From positions 62,146 through 126,145 of the forward strand of contig DLRR01000002.1 in the NCBI GenBank assembly GCA_002500605.1: DNA of 64,000 nucleotides, given 5' to 3'. The DNA comes from Nitrospinaceae bacterium UBA7883. Lineage in GTDB: Bacteria; Nitrospinota_A; UBA7883. Both the position numbers and the translations under genes were made by a program. Shown in pieces: positions 36,600-45,038 of this stretch. Within the stretch, counting starts at the first letter, position 1; the number at the start of each line of letters is the position of its first letter. Under the pieces are notes generated by a model. That model made no database searches. It was not told the DNA's origin and was given only the letters and a program-made list of their open reading frames with translations.

Positions 36600-37409
36600 T
36601 TATTGCCGTTCAGCATCTATATATAGCACCTGATAAGTAGCTATAACTCCACCTTCCAATGAAAATCTCCGATGATATTCTTCTTCCATTCGAAACATTA
36701 TTTCCCTTCTGCCCAAACCGAAAGATGAAAAACCATTGCTGTTTTGGGCACCAACCTGTTTAAGGGTTTTAAGGAAATGCCTGAAACTTGTATATTTTTT
36801 TTTATACGCTTTACACTTCACAGTCCCAGACATACCACAGGCTTCAACGATTTTTTTCAACTCTTCTAACTCCACGAATTCATAAAAAACATTGTCAAGC
36901 TTAGTTTTGCCCTCAGGCCATGCTGCAGAGAACGCCTCTTTCAATTCAATAAATGTCCCGTGTCCTAGTGTAGCGCATACGAACCGACCGTCTCTTTTTA
37001 GTATCTGCCCTATTGCTTGTAAGGCAACATATAGATCATCAACCCACTGCAACGCCATACTCGACACCACTAAATCTATAGAACCGCTTTGAATTGGTAA
37101 ATCCTCTACGTCAGCCAGAATAGGGAGGAGGTTACTTGATCCACCATGCCTTCTAGAAGTGAGTTCTAGCATTCCTTCAGATATATCACATGCGATAACT
37201 TTATTAAATATTTTTAACTTTACAAGTTCCATGGTTATCTCTCCTGTTCCACATCCTATATCAAGTGCAATGCCACCTCCTCTACACTCGGTAATAACTC
37301 GCTGTGTTACGACCTTACCTATTTCAGACTGGAAATCAGCATATCTGTCATATAGGAGAGAAGCCTTATCAAAGGATCTACGGATCTTTTGCTTGGAATT
37401 TGAGTTCAA
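36600..37409 (-). CDS. bioC: Malonyl-[ACP] O-methyltransferase
   Basis: SAM-dependent methyltransferase that disguises malonyl-ACP for pimelate synthesis. The 269-residue product begins KQKIRRSFDKASLLYDRYADFQSEIGK, a BioC hallmark, with the SAM motif ALDIGCGTGEITMEL, then LPILADVEDLPIQSGSIDLVVSSMALQWVDDLYVAL and RDGRFVCATLGHGTFIELKEAF. It lies between bioH and bioDA on the same strand with short gaps, so a biotin operon is clear. Confidence 0.93.
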   Translation of the reverse strand: MNSNSKQKIRRSFDKASLLYDRYADFQSEIGKVVTQRVITECRGGGIALDIGCGTGEITMELVKLKIFNKVIACDISEGMLELTSRRHGGSSNLLPILADVEDLPIQSGSIDLVVSSMALQWVDDLYVALQAIGQILKRDGRFVCATLGHGTFIELKEAFSAAWPEGKTKLDNVFYEFVELEELKKIVEACGMSGTVKCKAYKKKYTSFRHFLKTLKQVGAQNSNGFSSFGLGRREIMFRMEEEYHRRFSLEGGVIATYQVLYIDAERQ

Positions 37410-37437
37410 AGCGAGCTCTCTATTTTTTTAGTATGAA

Positions 37438-38226
37438 TCACAGTCTGCCTAAAAACTGTGAAATTTCCTGAGCCAGTTCCCGAGGCCTGGTAAGATGTGG
37501 TGCATGGCCACAACCTGGTAATGTAACTCGACTGATTCTTGGAAATAGGGCATCCCACAGTTTCTGCCCTCCAGTTGGACAAATTTTATCTAGAGCTCCA
37601 TGTATTAGCAATACGGGGCAATTATTATCGGTGAAGTTTTGGGAAGTAAGGTCTATTTTTTCCAGCTCATCAAGTGTCTGCATCAAGACATCGGTCGGGG
37701 GTGGAAATGGATCAGCAACTAAAAGTGATTCAATTTGTTTTGTTTGCTGTCCATCAATAATTTCCCCGGCATCAAAAAGAGTGTATATAAACTCGCGAAG
37801 CGCTTCATTTGAGTTGGAACTGATAGATCTCCTCATTTTCTTCAGCGCTACGCGGCTTTGCCCATAACCTAAGCCTGTTCCCCCTTCCTCTGCAAATCTT
37901 GCGGGCGCACAAATAAGTATTAATGATCTCGGGCTAGGTTTCAACCCGTCAAGCAAATATTTTGCGGCTATCGAACCTCCCATAGACCATCCAAGTAAAT
38001 GAAACCCGTCGGAAAGCTCATTCGCTGTAAACCTCTGGATATCTTTTACATATCGATCGTAGGTATACGGGCCCCTACAACTCATCGCGTCGCCATGACC
38101 TGGTAAGTCAAAAGCATAGGCCCGATATAAGTTAGGCAACTCCGCACGCAAGAGCTTAAACACAGATTTGCTATGGCCCCAACCGTGAATCATTAGCAAT
38201 GGCAGTGGTGCTTTTCTTACACTCAT
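37438..38226 (-). CDS. bioH: Pimeloyl-ACP methyl ester carboxylesterase (BioH-like)
   Basis: Alpha/beta hydrolase predicted to free pimeloyl-ACP from its methyl ester. PLLMIHGWGHSKSVFKLL (oxyanion-hole region), the nucleophile elbow LLGWSMGGSIAAKYL (Ser in GWSMG), the acid in LIHGALDKICP, and the catalytic His in LPGCGHAPHLTRP. The 262-residue length fits BioH. It starts the minus-strand run bioH-bioC-bioDA, which supports the assignment over other hydrolases. bioF and bioB are not in the window. Confidence 0.9.
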   Translation of the reverse strand: MSVRKAPLPLLMIHGWGHSKSVFKLLRAELPNLYRAYAFDLPGHGDAMSCRGPYTYDRYVKDIQRFTANELSDGFHLLGWSMGGSIAAKYLLDGLKPSPRSLILICAPARFAEEGGTGLGYGQSRVALKKMRRSISSNSNEALREFIYTLFDAGEIIDGQQTKQIESLLVADPFPPPTDVLMQTLDELEKIDLTSQNFTDNNCPVLLIHGALDKICPTGGQKLWDALFPRISRVTLPGCGHAPHLTRPRELAQEISQFLGRL

Positions 38227-38350
38227 CTACTTTAGAGAAGGTCGGATGAAGTGAGTCATATCTCATATTCCTTGCGCATACCTTATCCCAAGGTGTATCT
38301 TTAAAAATCTAACTCTGTAGTAACGACTCAAGCAAAAAGCTAATATTTAC

Positions 38351-39475
38351 ATGAAAGTAGATTTTTTTAGACATAATATCACCTCTGCTGAGAGAAAGGC
38401 ACTCGATAAAACGCTGCGTGGATTGTTCATTTCTACGGGTGACGAAGTGGCTACCTTCGAGACTAAATTCGCCAATTACACTGCTGCACCATATGCTGTA
38501 GGAGTAACTAGTGCCACAGCTGGGTTACATTTAGCATTAGAATCCCTAGGCATAGGACGAGGCGACGAAGTTATAACCTCCCCAATGTCTTTTATTGCCA
38601 CATCAAACTCAATCCTGCATGCCGGAGCCACTCCAAAGTTTGTGGATGTGGAGCCAGACACCGGAAACATTGACGTAGCAAACATTGAAAAGGCGATTAC
38701 AAAAAAAACAAAGGCAATTATGCCAGTGCACCTTTATGGACAATTATGTGACATGAAATCCATCTCCGCCATTGCCAAATCAGCCAAATTGAGGATAATC
38801 GAAGATGCAGCACATGCTGTTGAGGCAACACGGGATGGCATAAAAGTTGGCCAACTTTCTGATGCAGCGGCCTTTTCTTTTTATGCCACCAAAAACATGA
38901 CTTCTGGAGAGGGCGGTGCTATCACTGTTCGCTCAAAACGGGTGCGTAACATACTAAGACAGTCAAGAAGTCACGGCATGACCAAAGACGCAGCATCGAG
39001 ATATCAAAAAAAGTTTCAGCATTATGACATGAAGTTTTGTGGCTGGAAATATAACATGTCCAACATACAGGCGGCACTTCTGCTTCCGCAATTGGAAAGG
39101 GTTGAAAAGAATCTCAGACTCCGGCAAAAAGCATGGGATGTCTATCTAAAACACCTCAGTGATGTTCCAAAAATTGGACTACCCAAAATAGTGGCCGGAT
39201 CTCGTTCTGCACTACACTTATTTACGGTATGGGTTTCCCCAAAGAAACGAAATAGTATACTTACTGAATTGGAAAGCGCAGGTATTGGTGTTGCCATTAA
39301 CTTTCGACCAATACACCTAATGAGCTTTTACAGAAAAAGGTTTGGATTCCGGAAAGGAGACTTCCCTGTTGCTGAAAATATTGGGAACAAAGTTATAACT
39401 CTTCCACTCTATCCAACACTTAAACCAGGTCAGATCAAATATGTCTGCGACACTTTAAAAAGCCTGCTTGGCTAA
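38351..39475 (+). CDS. DegT/DnrJ/EryC1/StrS family PLP aminotransferase
   Basis: Sugar aminotransferase-type enzyme of 374 residues. MKVDFFRHNITSAERKAL opens like other family members; YAVGVTSATAGLHLALESLGIGRGDEVI and IEDAAHAVEAT follow, with the PLP lysine in FSFYATKNMTSGEGGAI (about residue 185). Nucleotide-sugar substrates are usual, but no NDP-sugar genes are nearby apart from a distant glycosyltransferase. It is divergent from the biotin run and upstream of ahbA, whose possible TTG start at 39468 overlaps its end. Confidence 0.93.
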   Translation: MKVDFFRHNITSAERKALDKTLRGLFISTGDEVATFETKFANYTAAPYAVGVTSATAGLHLALESLGIGRGDEVITSPMSFIATSNSILHAGATPKFVDVEPDTGNIDVANIEKAITKKTKAIMPVHLYGQLCDMKSISAIAKSAKLRIIEDAAHAVEATRDGIKVGQLSDAAAFSFYATKNMTSGEGGAITVRSKRVRNILRQSRSHGMTKDAASRYQKKFQHYDMKFCGWKYNMSNIQAALLLPQLERVEKNLRLRQKAWDVYLKHLSDVPKIGLPKIVAGSRSALHLFTVWVSPKKRNSILTELESAGIGVAINFRPIHLMSFYRKRFGFRKGDFPVAENIGNKVITLPLYPTLKPGQIKYVCDTLKSLLG

Positions 39476-39494
39476 ATTTAGGATAACTACAAAT

Positions 39495-39941
39495 ATGGAT
39501 AATACGGATAAACAAATACTTAATATGATTCAGACCGGGTTTCCGGTTGTTGCTGAGCCCTATGTGGCTATTGGCAGGAGTGTTGGAATATCAGAGGAGG
39601 AAGCCTACCAACGAGTTATGGAATTGATGGAATCTGGCATTATAAGAAGACTTGGAGCAAGCTTTGACTCACGTGGACTAGGATGGACATCGACCTTATG
39701 CACAATGTGTATCCCACCTGAGAAAATCGAAAAATGTGCGTCTGTTGTCAGCGAACATCCAGGTGTAACCCATAATTATGAAAGAGACCACAAGTTCAAC
39801 TTATGGTTTACCTATATAGCACCGGACAAAGATACAGTAAGTAAAACGCTCAAAGAAATTGAGAGTAAAACTGGATATAAAGTCTATAACTTGCCGATGA
39901 TCAAAAAGTTTAAAATTAAGGTTGATTTTCAGTTCGATTAA
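39495..39941 (+). CDS. ahbA: Siroheme decarboxylase subunit AhbA-like (Lrp/AsnC family fold)
   Basis: Half of the enzyme that removes acetate carboxyls from siroheme to give 12,18-didecarboxysiroheme. The 148 residues have an Lrp-like winged-helix region (DKQILNMIQTGFPVVAEPYVAIGRSVGIS) and the ligand-binding RAM-like part MESGIIRRLGASFDSRGLGWTSTL, followed by the conserved HNYERDHKFNLWFT. ATG at 39495 has AGGAT 10 bases upstream and is preferred to an in-frame TTG at 39468. Homologues also include NirD/NirL of heme d1 synthesis, so pathway assignment needs the rest of the genome. Confidence 0.88.
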   Translation: MDNTDKQILNMIQTGFPVVAEPYVAIGRSVGISEEEAYQRVMELMESGIIRRLGASFDSRGLGWTSTLCTMCIPPEKIEKCASVVSEHPGVTHNYERDHKFNLWFTYIAPDKDTVSKTLKEIESKTGYKVYNLPMIKKFKIKVDFQFD

Positions 39942-39958
39942 ATACGGAAGGCAGGGAA

Positions 39959-40456
39959 ATGAAAAAAGAGATAAATGCAGCCGATGTTAAGTTGATGACA
40001 GAACTGCAAGGAAGCATACCCATGAGCAAAAGACCATTCAAAGAAATTGCCAATAAATTAAAGATGACTGAGGATGAAGTTGTCGAAAAAGTTCAGAGTT
40101 ACGGAAATAAGAAGTATTATCGGAGGTTTGGTGCCACACTCCGCCATCAGAAAGCTGGGTTTAAAGCAAATGGCATGGTGATATGGTCTGTGCCAGATGA
40201 GAGCATGCGTACCAAGATAGGCGAGCGACTTGCATCGCACCGGGAAGTAAGCCACGGATATGAGCGGCCATCGTTTGATGAATGGCCATACCACATATAC
40301 ACCATGGTTCATGGTGAAACAGAAGCTGAGGTTAGGGGAATCGCAAAACAGATGTCTGCCGAAGTAGGAATTACAGACTACGACGTACTTTTCTCTACCC
40401 GCGAGTTCAAAAAAACCAGTATGCGGTATTTCGATAACTGGCCAGTATGCGAATAG
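39959..40456 (+). CDS. ahbB: Siroheme decarboxylase subunit AhbB-like
   Basis: Partner of AhbA, 165 residues. The Lrp-like start LMTELQGSIPMSKRPFKEIANKLKMTE is followed by YYRRFGATLRHQKAGFKANGMVIW, VSHGYERPSFDEWPYHIYTMVHG and RGIAKQMSAEVGITDYDVLFSTREFKKTSMRYF, all typical of AhbB/NirL-type proteins. The conserved catalytic-site histidines are plausible in LRHQKAG and the SHGYERP motif. It follows ahbA by 17 bp with a GGAAGGCAGGG ribosome binding region. Confidence 0.9.
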   Translation: MKKEINAADVKLMTELQGSIPMSKRPFKEIANKLKMTEDEVVEKVQSYGNKKYYRRFGATLRHQKAGFKANGMVIWSVPDESMRTKIGERLASHREVSHGYERPSFDEWPYHIYTMVHGETEAEVRGIAKQMSAEVGITDYDVLFSTREFKKTSMRYFDNWPVCE

Positions 40457-40582
40457 ATAATCCTAAGAAACACAAGGTTGAATGAGAACATGAAAAAGTG
40501 GCTTTAATGGGCTGCTTGTACTGTGGGTAATAGATAAGTAAGATTTCCCACAAACTTTTAACCATTGATGGAGAAAAAACAA

Positions 40583-41509
40583 ATGAGCCTTGTTGTTGTT
40601 GGCACAATGGCATATGACACGGTTAAAACTCCCTTTGGAAAACGGCAATCCGCTCTTGGCGGATCGGCCACCTATTTTTCCATATCTGCTAGTTTTTTTA
40701 CTCAAGTGAACCTTGTTGCTGTAATCGGTGAGGACTTTAGTAATGATCACTTGAGCATGCTGAAACAGAAAAACATAAATACAGATGGTGTACAGCAAAT
40801 GGACGGGAAAACCTTCCATTGGTCAGGGGAATATGGGGATAAATTAAACGAAGCAAATACCTTAGCTACTGATCTAAATGTACTAGAGCGATTCGATCCC
40901 GTACTTCCAGATTCTTACTTGGATAGCGAGTACCTATTTCTGGCTAACATCGACCCTGTTCTGCAGATCAAGGTATTAGACCAAATGAAGAACCCGCGCT
41001 TGGTAGCTTGCGATACTATGAATTTCTGGATTGAAGGCTCAATCAATAACTTAAAAAAGACCCTAGAGCGAGTGGATATACTAATAATTAATGACGGAGA
41101 AGCTCGAATGTTAGCCAAAACGCCAAACTTGGTAAAGGCAGCTAGGGAGATACGAACTATGGGACCAGATACCATTGTAATCAAGCAGGGCGAGTATGGG
41201 GCTTTGTTGTTTTATGAAGATACGATTTTTTCAGCCCCTGCCTTCCCACTGGAAAAAGTAAATGACCCAACTGGAGCTGGTGACACTTTCGCAGGTGGGT
41301 TAATGGGGCATATAGCTAAAATGAATGAAAAAGAACTAAGCAATACACTGTTACGTCAGGCAATTATTATGGGGAGTGTTATGGCCTCTTACACAGTGGA
41401 GGAATTCAGTGTTGATCGCCTAGAAAAATTAAAACCTGAAATGATCGTCGATCGATTTCGCCAATTCGATCATCTAACCAGTTTCGAAGGTCTGAGCAGC
41501 GAAGTTTAG
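40583..41509 (+). CDS. PfkB family carbohydrate kinase
   Basis: Ribokinase-like kinase of 308 residues. MSLVVVGTMAYDTVKTPFGKRQSALGGSATYFSISAS is the first signature region; the C-terminal signature DPTGAGDTFAGGLMGH (catalytic Asp in GAGDTF) is complete. The start is ATG at 40583 with GGAG 9-10 bases upstream, not the ATG at 40568. Substrate unknown; adenosine- and fructose-type members are common. It precedes a small membrane protein gene by 6 bp. Confidence 0.9.
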   Translation: MSLVVVGTMAYDTVKTPFGKRQSALGGSATYFSISASFFTQVNLVAVIGEDFSNDHLSMLKQKNINTDGVQQMDGKTFHWSGEYGDKLNEANTLATDLNVLERFDPVLPDSYLDSEYLFLANIDPVLQIKVLDQMKNPRLVACDTMNFWIEGSINNLKKTLERVDILIINDGEARMLAKTPNLVKAAREIRTMGPDTIVIKQGEYGALLFYEDTIFSAPAFPLEKVNDPTGAGDTFAGGLMGHIAKMNEKELSNTLLRQAIIMGSVMASYTVEEFSVDRLEKLKPEMIVDRFRQFDHLTSFEGLSSEV

Positions 41510-41515
41510 TAGCGC

Positions 41516-41875
41516 ATGAGAAAAGTTAATAGCGAAAACAAAGTAGAGTCAATTAGAACTCTTATAATGTTATCTGTAATGTTTCCTGGAGCAGGTCAAG
41601 TGGCAAATGGGGATACTGTAAAAGGTGTTATTACTATTGCAATCTCAGCTCTTTTGTTTGTCGACATTATTGTTCACTCTTTCATCATTACATATCCTCT
41701 TTTTGGAATGTGGTTAGCTGGAAAAACACCGATTATAGACGAAAAAACTTTAATGCCTTTAAGAACATTACTTGTTGTAATTACCATAGCTCTGGTTATT
41801 TGGGTTTGGGCATTAGTCGACACAGTCATTGTTGGGAAAAAACGATTGGCTGAAAGTTTTATTGAAGGTAATTAG
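41516..41875 (+). CDS. Small hypothetical membrane protein (119 aa)
   Basis: Unrecognised. Two or three hydrophobic segments (about residues 19-36 as a glycine-containing stretch MFPGAGQVANGD, 37-60, and 80-105) and charged ends suggest an inner-membrane protein. FPGAGQVANGDTVKG resembles the loop motif of TM2/DUF5683-like proteins ('PGxGQ.YNG'). It sits between the PfkB kinase and rsmD in a tight run. Confidence 0.75.
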   Translation: MRKVNSENKVESIRTLIMLSVMFPGAGQVANGDTVKGVITIAISALLFVDIIVHSFIITYPLFGMWLAGKTPIIDEKTLMPLRTLLVVITIALVIWVWALVDTVIVGKKRLAESFIEGN

Positions 41876-41888
41876 TCATGAGTAGGCA

Positions 41889-42461
41889 GTGCGAATAGTA
41901 GGTGGCGAGTTCAGAGGCACCAAGCTGTATTTACCTAACAACAAGGACATAAGGCCAACGCCTGAAAGGGTTAAGGAAGCTGTTTTCAACATTCTTGGCG
42001 CAAACATCAAGGGTGCTTTGTTTCTAGACCTTTATGCCGGTTCAGGGTCGATGGGACTTGAGGCTTTGTCACGTGGAGCAAGTGTAGTTACCATGGTGGA
42101 ACTTGAGCACATGGAAGTTATTCGCAAGAATAGCGTAAGATGCGGTATAAACAATGATAAAAAACTCAAAGTAATCCACAGTCCAGCCCAAAAGGCGATC
42201 AATGTGATGTTAAATCTGAAAGATCGTTATGATCTAATTTATGTCGATCCTCCATGGCACTCAAAAAATATGGGTGATAACGCCTTAAGGGCGTTAGGGT
42301 TATTAAGCCCAAGTGGGATTTTAATGTTGGAGGCATTCAAAAAAACTAACCTGCCTGATCCTAATAAGGAGTACAAACTATATGATAGTCGTAAGTATGG
42401 AGATACAGTTATCCACTTCTACCGCAATGAAGTAGACAGCAGAAAAAACGTGGTGCCTTAG
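41889..42461 (+). CDS. rsmD: 16S rRNA (guanine(966)-N(2))-methyltransferase RsmD
   Basis: Methylates G966 of 16S rRNA. The protein starts at a GTG: RIVGGEFRGTKLYLP and IRPTPERVKEAVFNIL are the RsmD signature, followed by FLDLYAGSGSMGLEALSRGA (SAM motif) and the catalytic DPPW in YDLIYVDPPWHSK. The 190-residue length matches. It ends the plus-strand run begun by the DegT gene and converges with the slipin gene; coaD, often next to rsmD, is absent here. Confidence 0.95.
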   Translation: MRIVGGEFRGTKLYLPNNKDIRPTPERVKEAVFNILGANIKGALFLDLYAGSGSMGLEALSRGASVVTMVELEHMEVIRKNSVRCGINNDKKLKVIHSPAQKAINVMLNLKDRYDLIYVDPPWHSKNMGDNALRALGLLSPSGILMLEAFKKTNLPDPNKEYKLYDSRKYGDTVIHFYRNEVDSRKNVVP

Positions 42462-42473
42462 GCAAGCCTATAA

Positions 42474-42492
42474 GTGGTTGAATTAAAACCAC
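42474..42492. terminator. Weak bidirectional stem-loop between rsmD and the slipin gene
   Basis: GTGGTT (42474-42479) pairs with AACCAC (42487-42492) around a 7-nt AT-rich loop, sitting exactly between two convergent genes. The stem is only 6 bp and there is no long T run, so termination is a guess from position. Confidence 0.3.
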
Positions 42493-42498
42493 CTAAGC

Positions 42499-43263
42499 TC
42501 ATTTGTTCTTTTCCTTACCTAATGACCTCATAAACGGCTCTATAAAGTCCATTGGCAACGGAATAATGGTGTTGGTTGCATTCTCATGTGACATCTCTCG
42601 TAGCGTCTGCAGATACCGCAATGTCAAAGCCGCAGGACGTTTTTCTATTATTTTCGCAGCCTCTGCTAATTTTTCAGCTGCTTGAAATTCACCTTCAGAG
42701 TCTATAATTTTTGCTCGCCGTTCCCGTTCAGCCTCAGCTTGTTTGGCCATTGCCCGTTGCATCTCGCTGGGCAAATCAACATGTTTGATTTCAACGTTGG
42801 CAACCTTTATCCCCCATGGGTCTGTTCGCCTATCAAGCAGACTTTGAAGTTCTGTGTTGATCTTATCCCGTTCGGAAAGTAGTTCGTCCAAACTCACTTG
42901 TCCTAGCACCGATCTAAGTGAAGTTTGCGAAAGCTGGCCAGTAGCATAAAAAAAATCTTCTACTTGGATTATAGCTTTTTCGGAATCAACCACCCGGAAG
43001 TATACAACTGCATTAACTTTTATTGAAACATTGTCCTTTGTAATTATATCTTGGGTCGGCACATCAAAAGCTATAACACGCAACGATACCTTTTTCATCT
43101 TATCAATAATTGGCCATAAGATTATAAGTCCTGGCCCTTTGACTTTGAGCAATCTACCAAGGCGAAATACAACTGCTCTTTCATATTCGTTTAATACCCG
43201 CAAGGCAGAAAAAAGCAATAAGACTATAAATATTATGAATACCGCTATACTGGTGAGTTCCAT
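42499..43263 (-). CDS. Slipin (stomatin/SPFH-domain membrane protein)
   Basis: A 254-residue SPFH protein. One N-terminal membrane helix (about 4-22) is followed by YERAVVFRLGRLLKVKGPGLIILWPIIDKM, VPTQDIITKDNVSIKVNAVVYFRV, LRSVLGQVSLDELLSERDKIN, and the coiled-coil MAKQAEAERERRAKIIDSEGEFQAAEKLAEAA. These are standard slipin motifs. Slipins often pair with a NfeD-type protease-like gene; none is adjacent here. A membrane-microdomain scaffold role is the family expectation. Confidence 0.94.
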   Translation of the reverse strand: MELTSIAVFIIFIVLLLFSALRVLNEYERAVVFRLGRLLKVKGPGLIILWPIIDKMKKVSLRVIAFDVPTQDIITKDNVSIKVNAVVYFRVVDSEKAIIQVEDFFYATGQLSQTSLRSVLGQVSLDELLSERDKINTELQSLLDRRTDPWGIKVANVEIKHVDLPSEMQRAMAKQAEAERERRAKIIDSEGEFQAAEKLAEAAKIIEKRPAALTLRYLQTLREMSHENATNTIIPLPMDFIEPFMRSLGKEKNK

Positions 43264-43387
43264 ATATTGCTCCTTTTATCTATACGTTAAGACGAGAAAT
43301 ACTACGTTTTATAAAGTTATTTTATGCTTTTCATGTTTAACAACAAGCGCCCCAATTGCTTTCCTTTTAATTTAGCCGCTTGTCGAC

Positions 43388-44062
43388 CTAAGGTCTAGTT
43401 ATTGTTATACCCCTCACAACGTCAAAAAAAGTCCTAACTTTAGCCTCCGACTTTTCCCCTTTCTTGTCTTCAACTCCTGATGCAAGGTCTATCCCATACA
43501 AACCTGGCATACCTATTGCCTCTGCTACATTGGACGAATTAATTCCTCCGGCCAAGAATAGTGGGACCTGACATTTTTCTATAATCAGTCCTGCCAAATC
43601 CCAATCGCTTTTTACACCAGTTCCACCGAACATTCCCCTACTAGCGGTGTCGAGCACAAAACCATCTACTCCAGCCAGTATGAACTCTTCCATGCGTGCT
43701 AGTATAGTATTCGGGTTCTCATTGTTGTTGCCTTGAGCATTTAAATGGATAGACTTATATACCAGCACATCCATTTTGGATTTTATCTGATCTACATCGG
43801 AAGTGCTTTCCTGCCCTGTTAATTGTAATGCATATGGTTTCAAAGCCACCATGCAATCTTTTAGTTCTGGCTTCAAGTTCATGTTGTAAGTGAGCAAGAA
43901 ACAATGGTCTTTGTGGTTATCAAAAATAGGTGTTGCTCTGTTAATATCCAGAGATCTAGGTGACCATTCCACATCTACCACCACGCCAACGAAATCCGCA
44001 CCATGCTTCATCGCCATATTGCAGTCGCCAAGAGAGGTCTGACCGCAGATTTTTACTTTCAT
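43388..44062 (-). CDS. trpF: Phosphoribosylanthranilate isomerase (TrpF)
   Basis: Isomerises PRA to CdRP in tryptophan synthesis. The 224-residue TIM-barrel shows MKVKICGQTSLGDCNMAMKHGADFVGVVV with the catalytic Cys in KICG, SPRSLD, the GGTGVKSDWDLAG motif and LAGGINSSNVAEAI with GIDLASGVEDKKGEKSEAKVRTFF. The middle is more divergent than usual (QLTGQE in place of QLHGxE). No other trp genes are near, so it is an isolated copy; a relaxed relative acting on another ribulose phosphate cannot be excluded. Confidence 0.85.
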   Translation of the reverse strand: MKVKICGQTSLGDCNMAMKHGADFVGVVVDVEWSPRSLDINRATPIFDNHKDHCFLLTYNMNLKPELKDCMVALKPYALQLTGQESTSDVDQIKSKMDVLVYKSIHLNAQGNNNENPNTILARMEEFILAGVDGFVLDTASRGMFGGTGVKSDWDLAGLIIEKCQVPLFLAGGINSSNVAEAIGMPGLYGIDLASGVEDKKGEKSEAKVRTFFDVVRGITITRP

Positions 44063-44135
44063 TGTTTTACCAGAAGTAGATTACTAAAAGGGTATTGGAA
44101 TTTATGACTGCTGAAAGTAATGAACGCTGACTTAA

Positions 44136-44160
44136 ATGGCTTAGGCAAGATCTAAGCCAT
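44136..44160. terminator. 9-bp stem-loop between coaX and trpF
   Basis: ATGGCTTAG (44136-44144) pairs perfectly with CTAAGCCAT (44152-44160) around GCAAGAT. On the minus strand it lies after coaX and is followed by TTTAAG, a short T tract. It is a likely factor-independent terminator or attenuator between the coaX and trpF units. The rest of the 179-bp gap holds no recognised gene. Confidence 0.45.
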
Positions 44161-44241
44161 AGAGTGTTTGCCGAAAAATATCCTTTAGTATTAGAGAAAA
44201 CCTTCATGCTATAACCATTGTAGTTTTATCAGGTGGTCTTA

Positions 44242-45018
44242 TCAGCTTTGCGCTTTTTTATAAATAGAGTGGAGCCCAATTAAGGTCAAGTTTTCTTCAA
44301 CGTGCTCTATGGTTGAAGAGGCCGTGGCAATTAAACTAGCCTCTCCACCAGTAGCTATTACCGTCACGCTACCATCTAGAGTTGTTTTCATTTTACTAAC
44401 CACTCCATCCACAAGGCTCCCATAACCATAATAGGCACCAGCCTGTATTGCATGAACAGTGTTTTTCCCTACAATTGATGGTGGTTTGCTGATTTCTACT
44501 TTTGGCAACTTTGCAGCTTTTTTATTGAGGGCGTTGAGACTTATGCCTATTCCTGGGATTATCGTTCCACCAAGGTATTCTGACTGACTTGAAATAGCAT
44601 CAACAGTAATTGCTGTACCAAAGTCCACTAATATCAGAGGAGGGTTGTAGAGAGCTAATCCCCCAGCTGCATTCGCTATTCTGTCAGCGCCAACTTCTCT
44701 TGGATTGTCCACTTTGATTGATAATCCAGTCTTTATCCCAGGAATCACAAGCAGTGGTTCAATATCAAAAATCTTTTTGCAAAACCGAACCAGTTGTGGA
44801 AGCTGCGGTGGTACTACGCTTGAAATGATAATATCGTCTACCGAACTGGTAGCAATACCATCTAGCATAAAAAGCTGGTGGACGGTAACGGCCAATTCAT
44901 CCTCTGTATGGTGCAACTTTGTCTCTAGCCGCCAGCTTGCCTTCAGTTTGTTATTTTCGTAAATTCCTAGCACTGTCTGGGTATTGCCCACATCCACAAC
45001 AAGCAAGGAATGTGACAT
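44242..45018 (-). CDS. coaX: Type III pantothenate kinase
   Basis: Starts coenzyme A synthesis by phosphorylating pantothenate. The 258 residues carry SLLVVDVGNTQTVLGIYE, ISSVVPPQLPQLV, NPREVGADRIANAAGG and LILVDFGTAITVDAIS, with LGGTIIPGIGIS and NTVHAIQAGAYYGYGSLVDGV: all CoaX marks. Type III enzymes are not inhibited by CoA feedback and need a monovalent cation. It follows birA by 20 bp, a frequent pairing. Confidence 0.97.
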   Translation of the reverse strand: MSHSLLVVDVGNTQTVLGIYENNKLKASWRLETKLHHTEDELAVTVHQLFMLDGIATSSVDDIIISSVVPPQLPQLVRFCKKIFDIEPLLVIPGIKTGLSIKVDNPREVGADRIANAAGGLALYNPPLILVDFGTAITVDAISSQSEYLGGTIIPGIGISLNALNKKAAKLPKVEISKPPSIVGKNTVHAIQAGAYYGYGSLVDGVVSKMKTTLDGSVTVIATGGEASLIATASSTIEHVEENLTLIGLHSIYKKAQS

Positions 45019-45038
45019 TTTTTATCCTCTTATATTGT

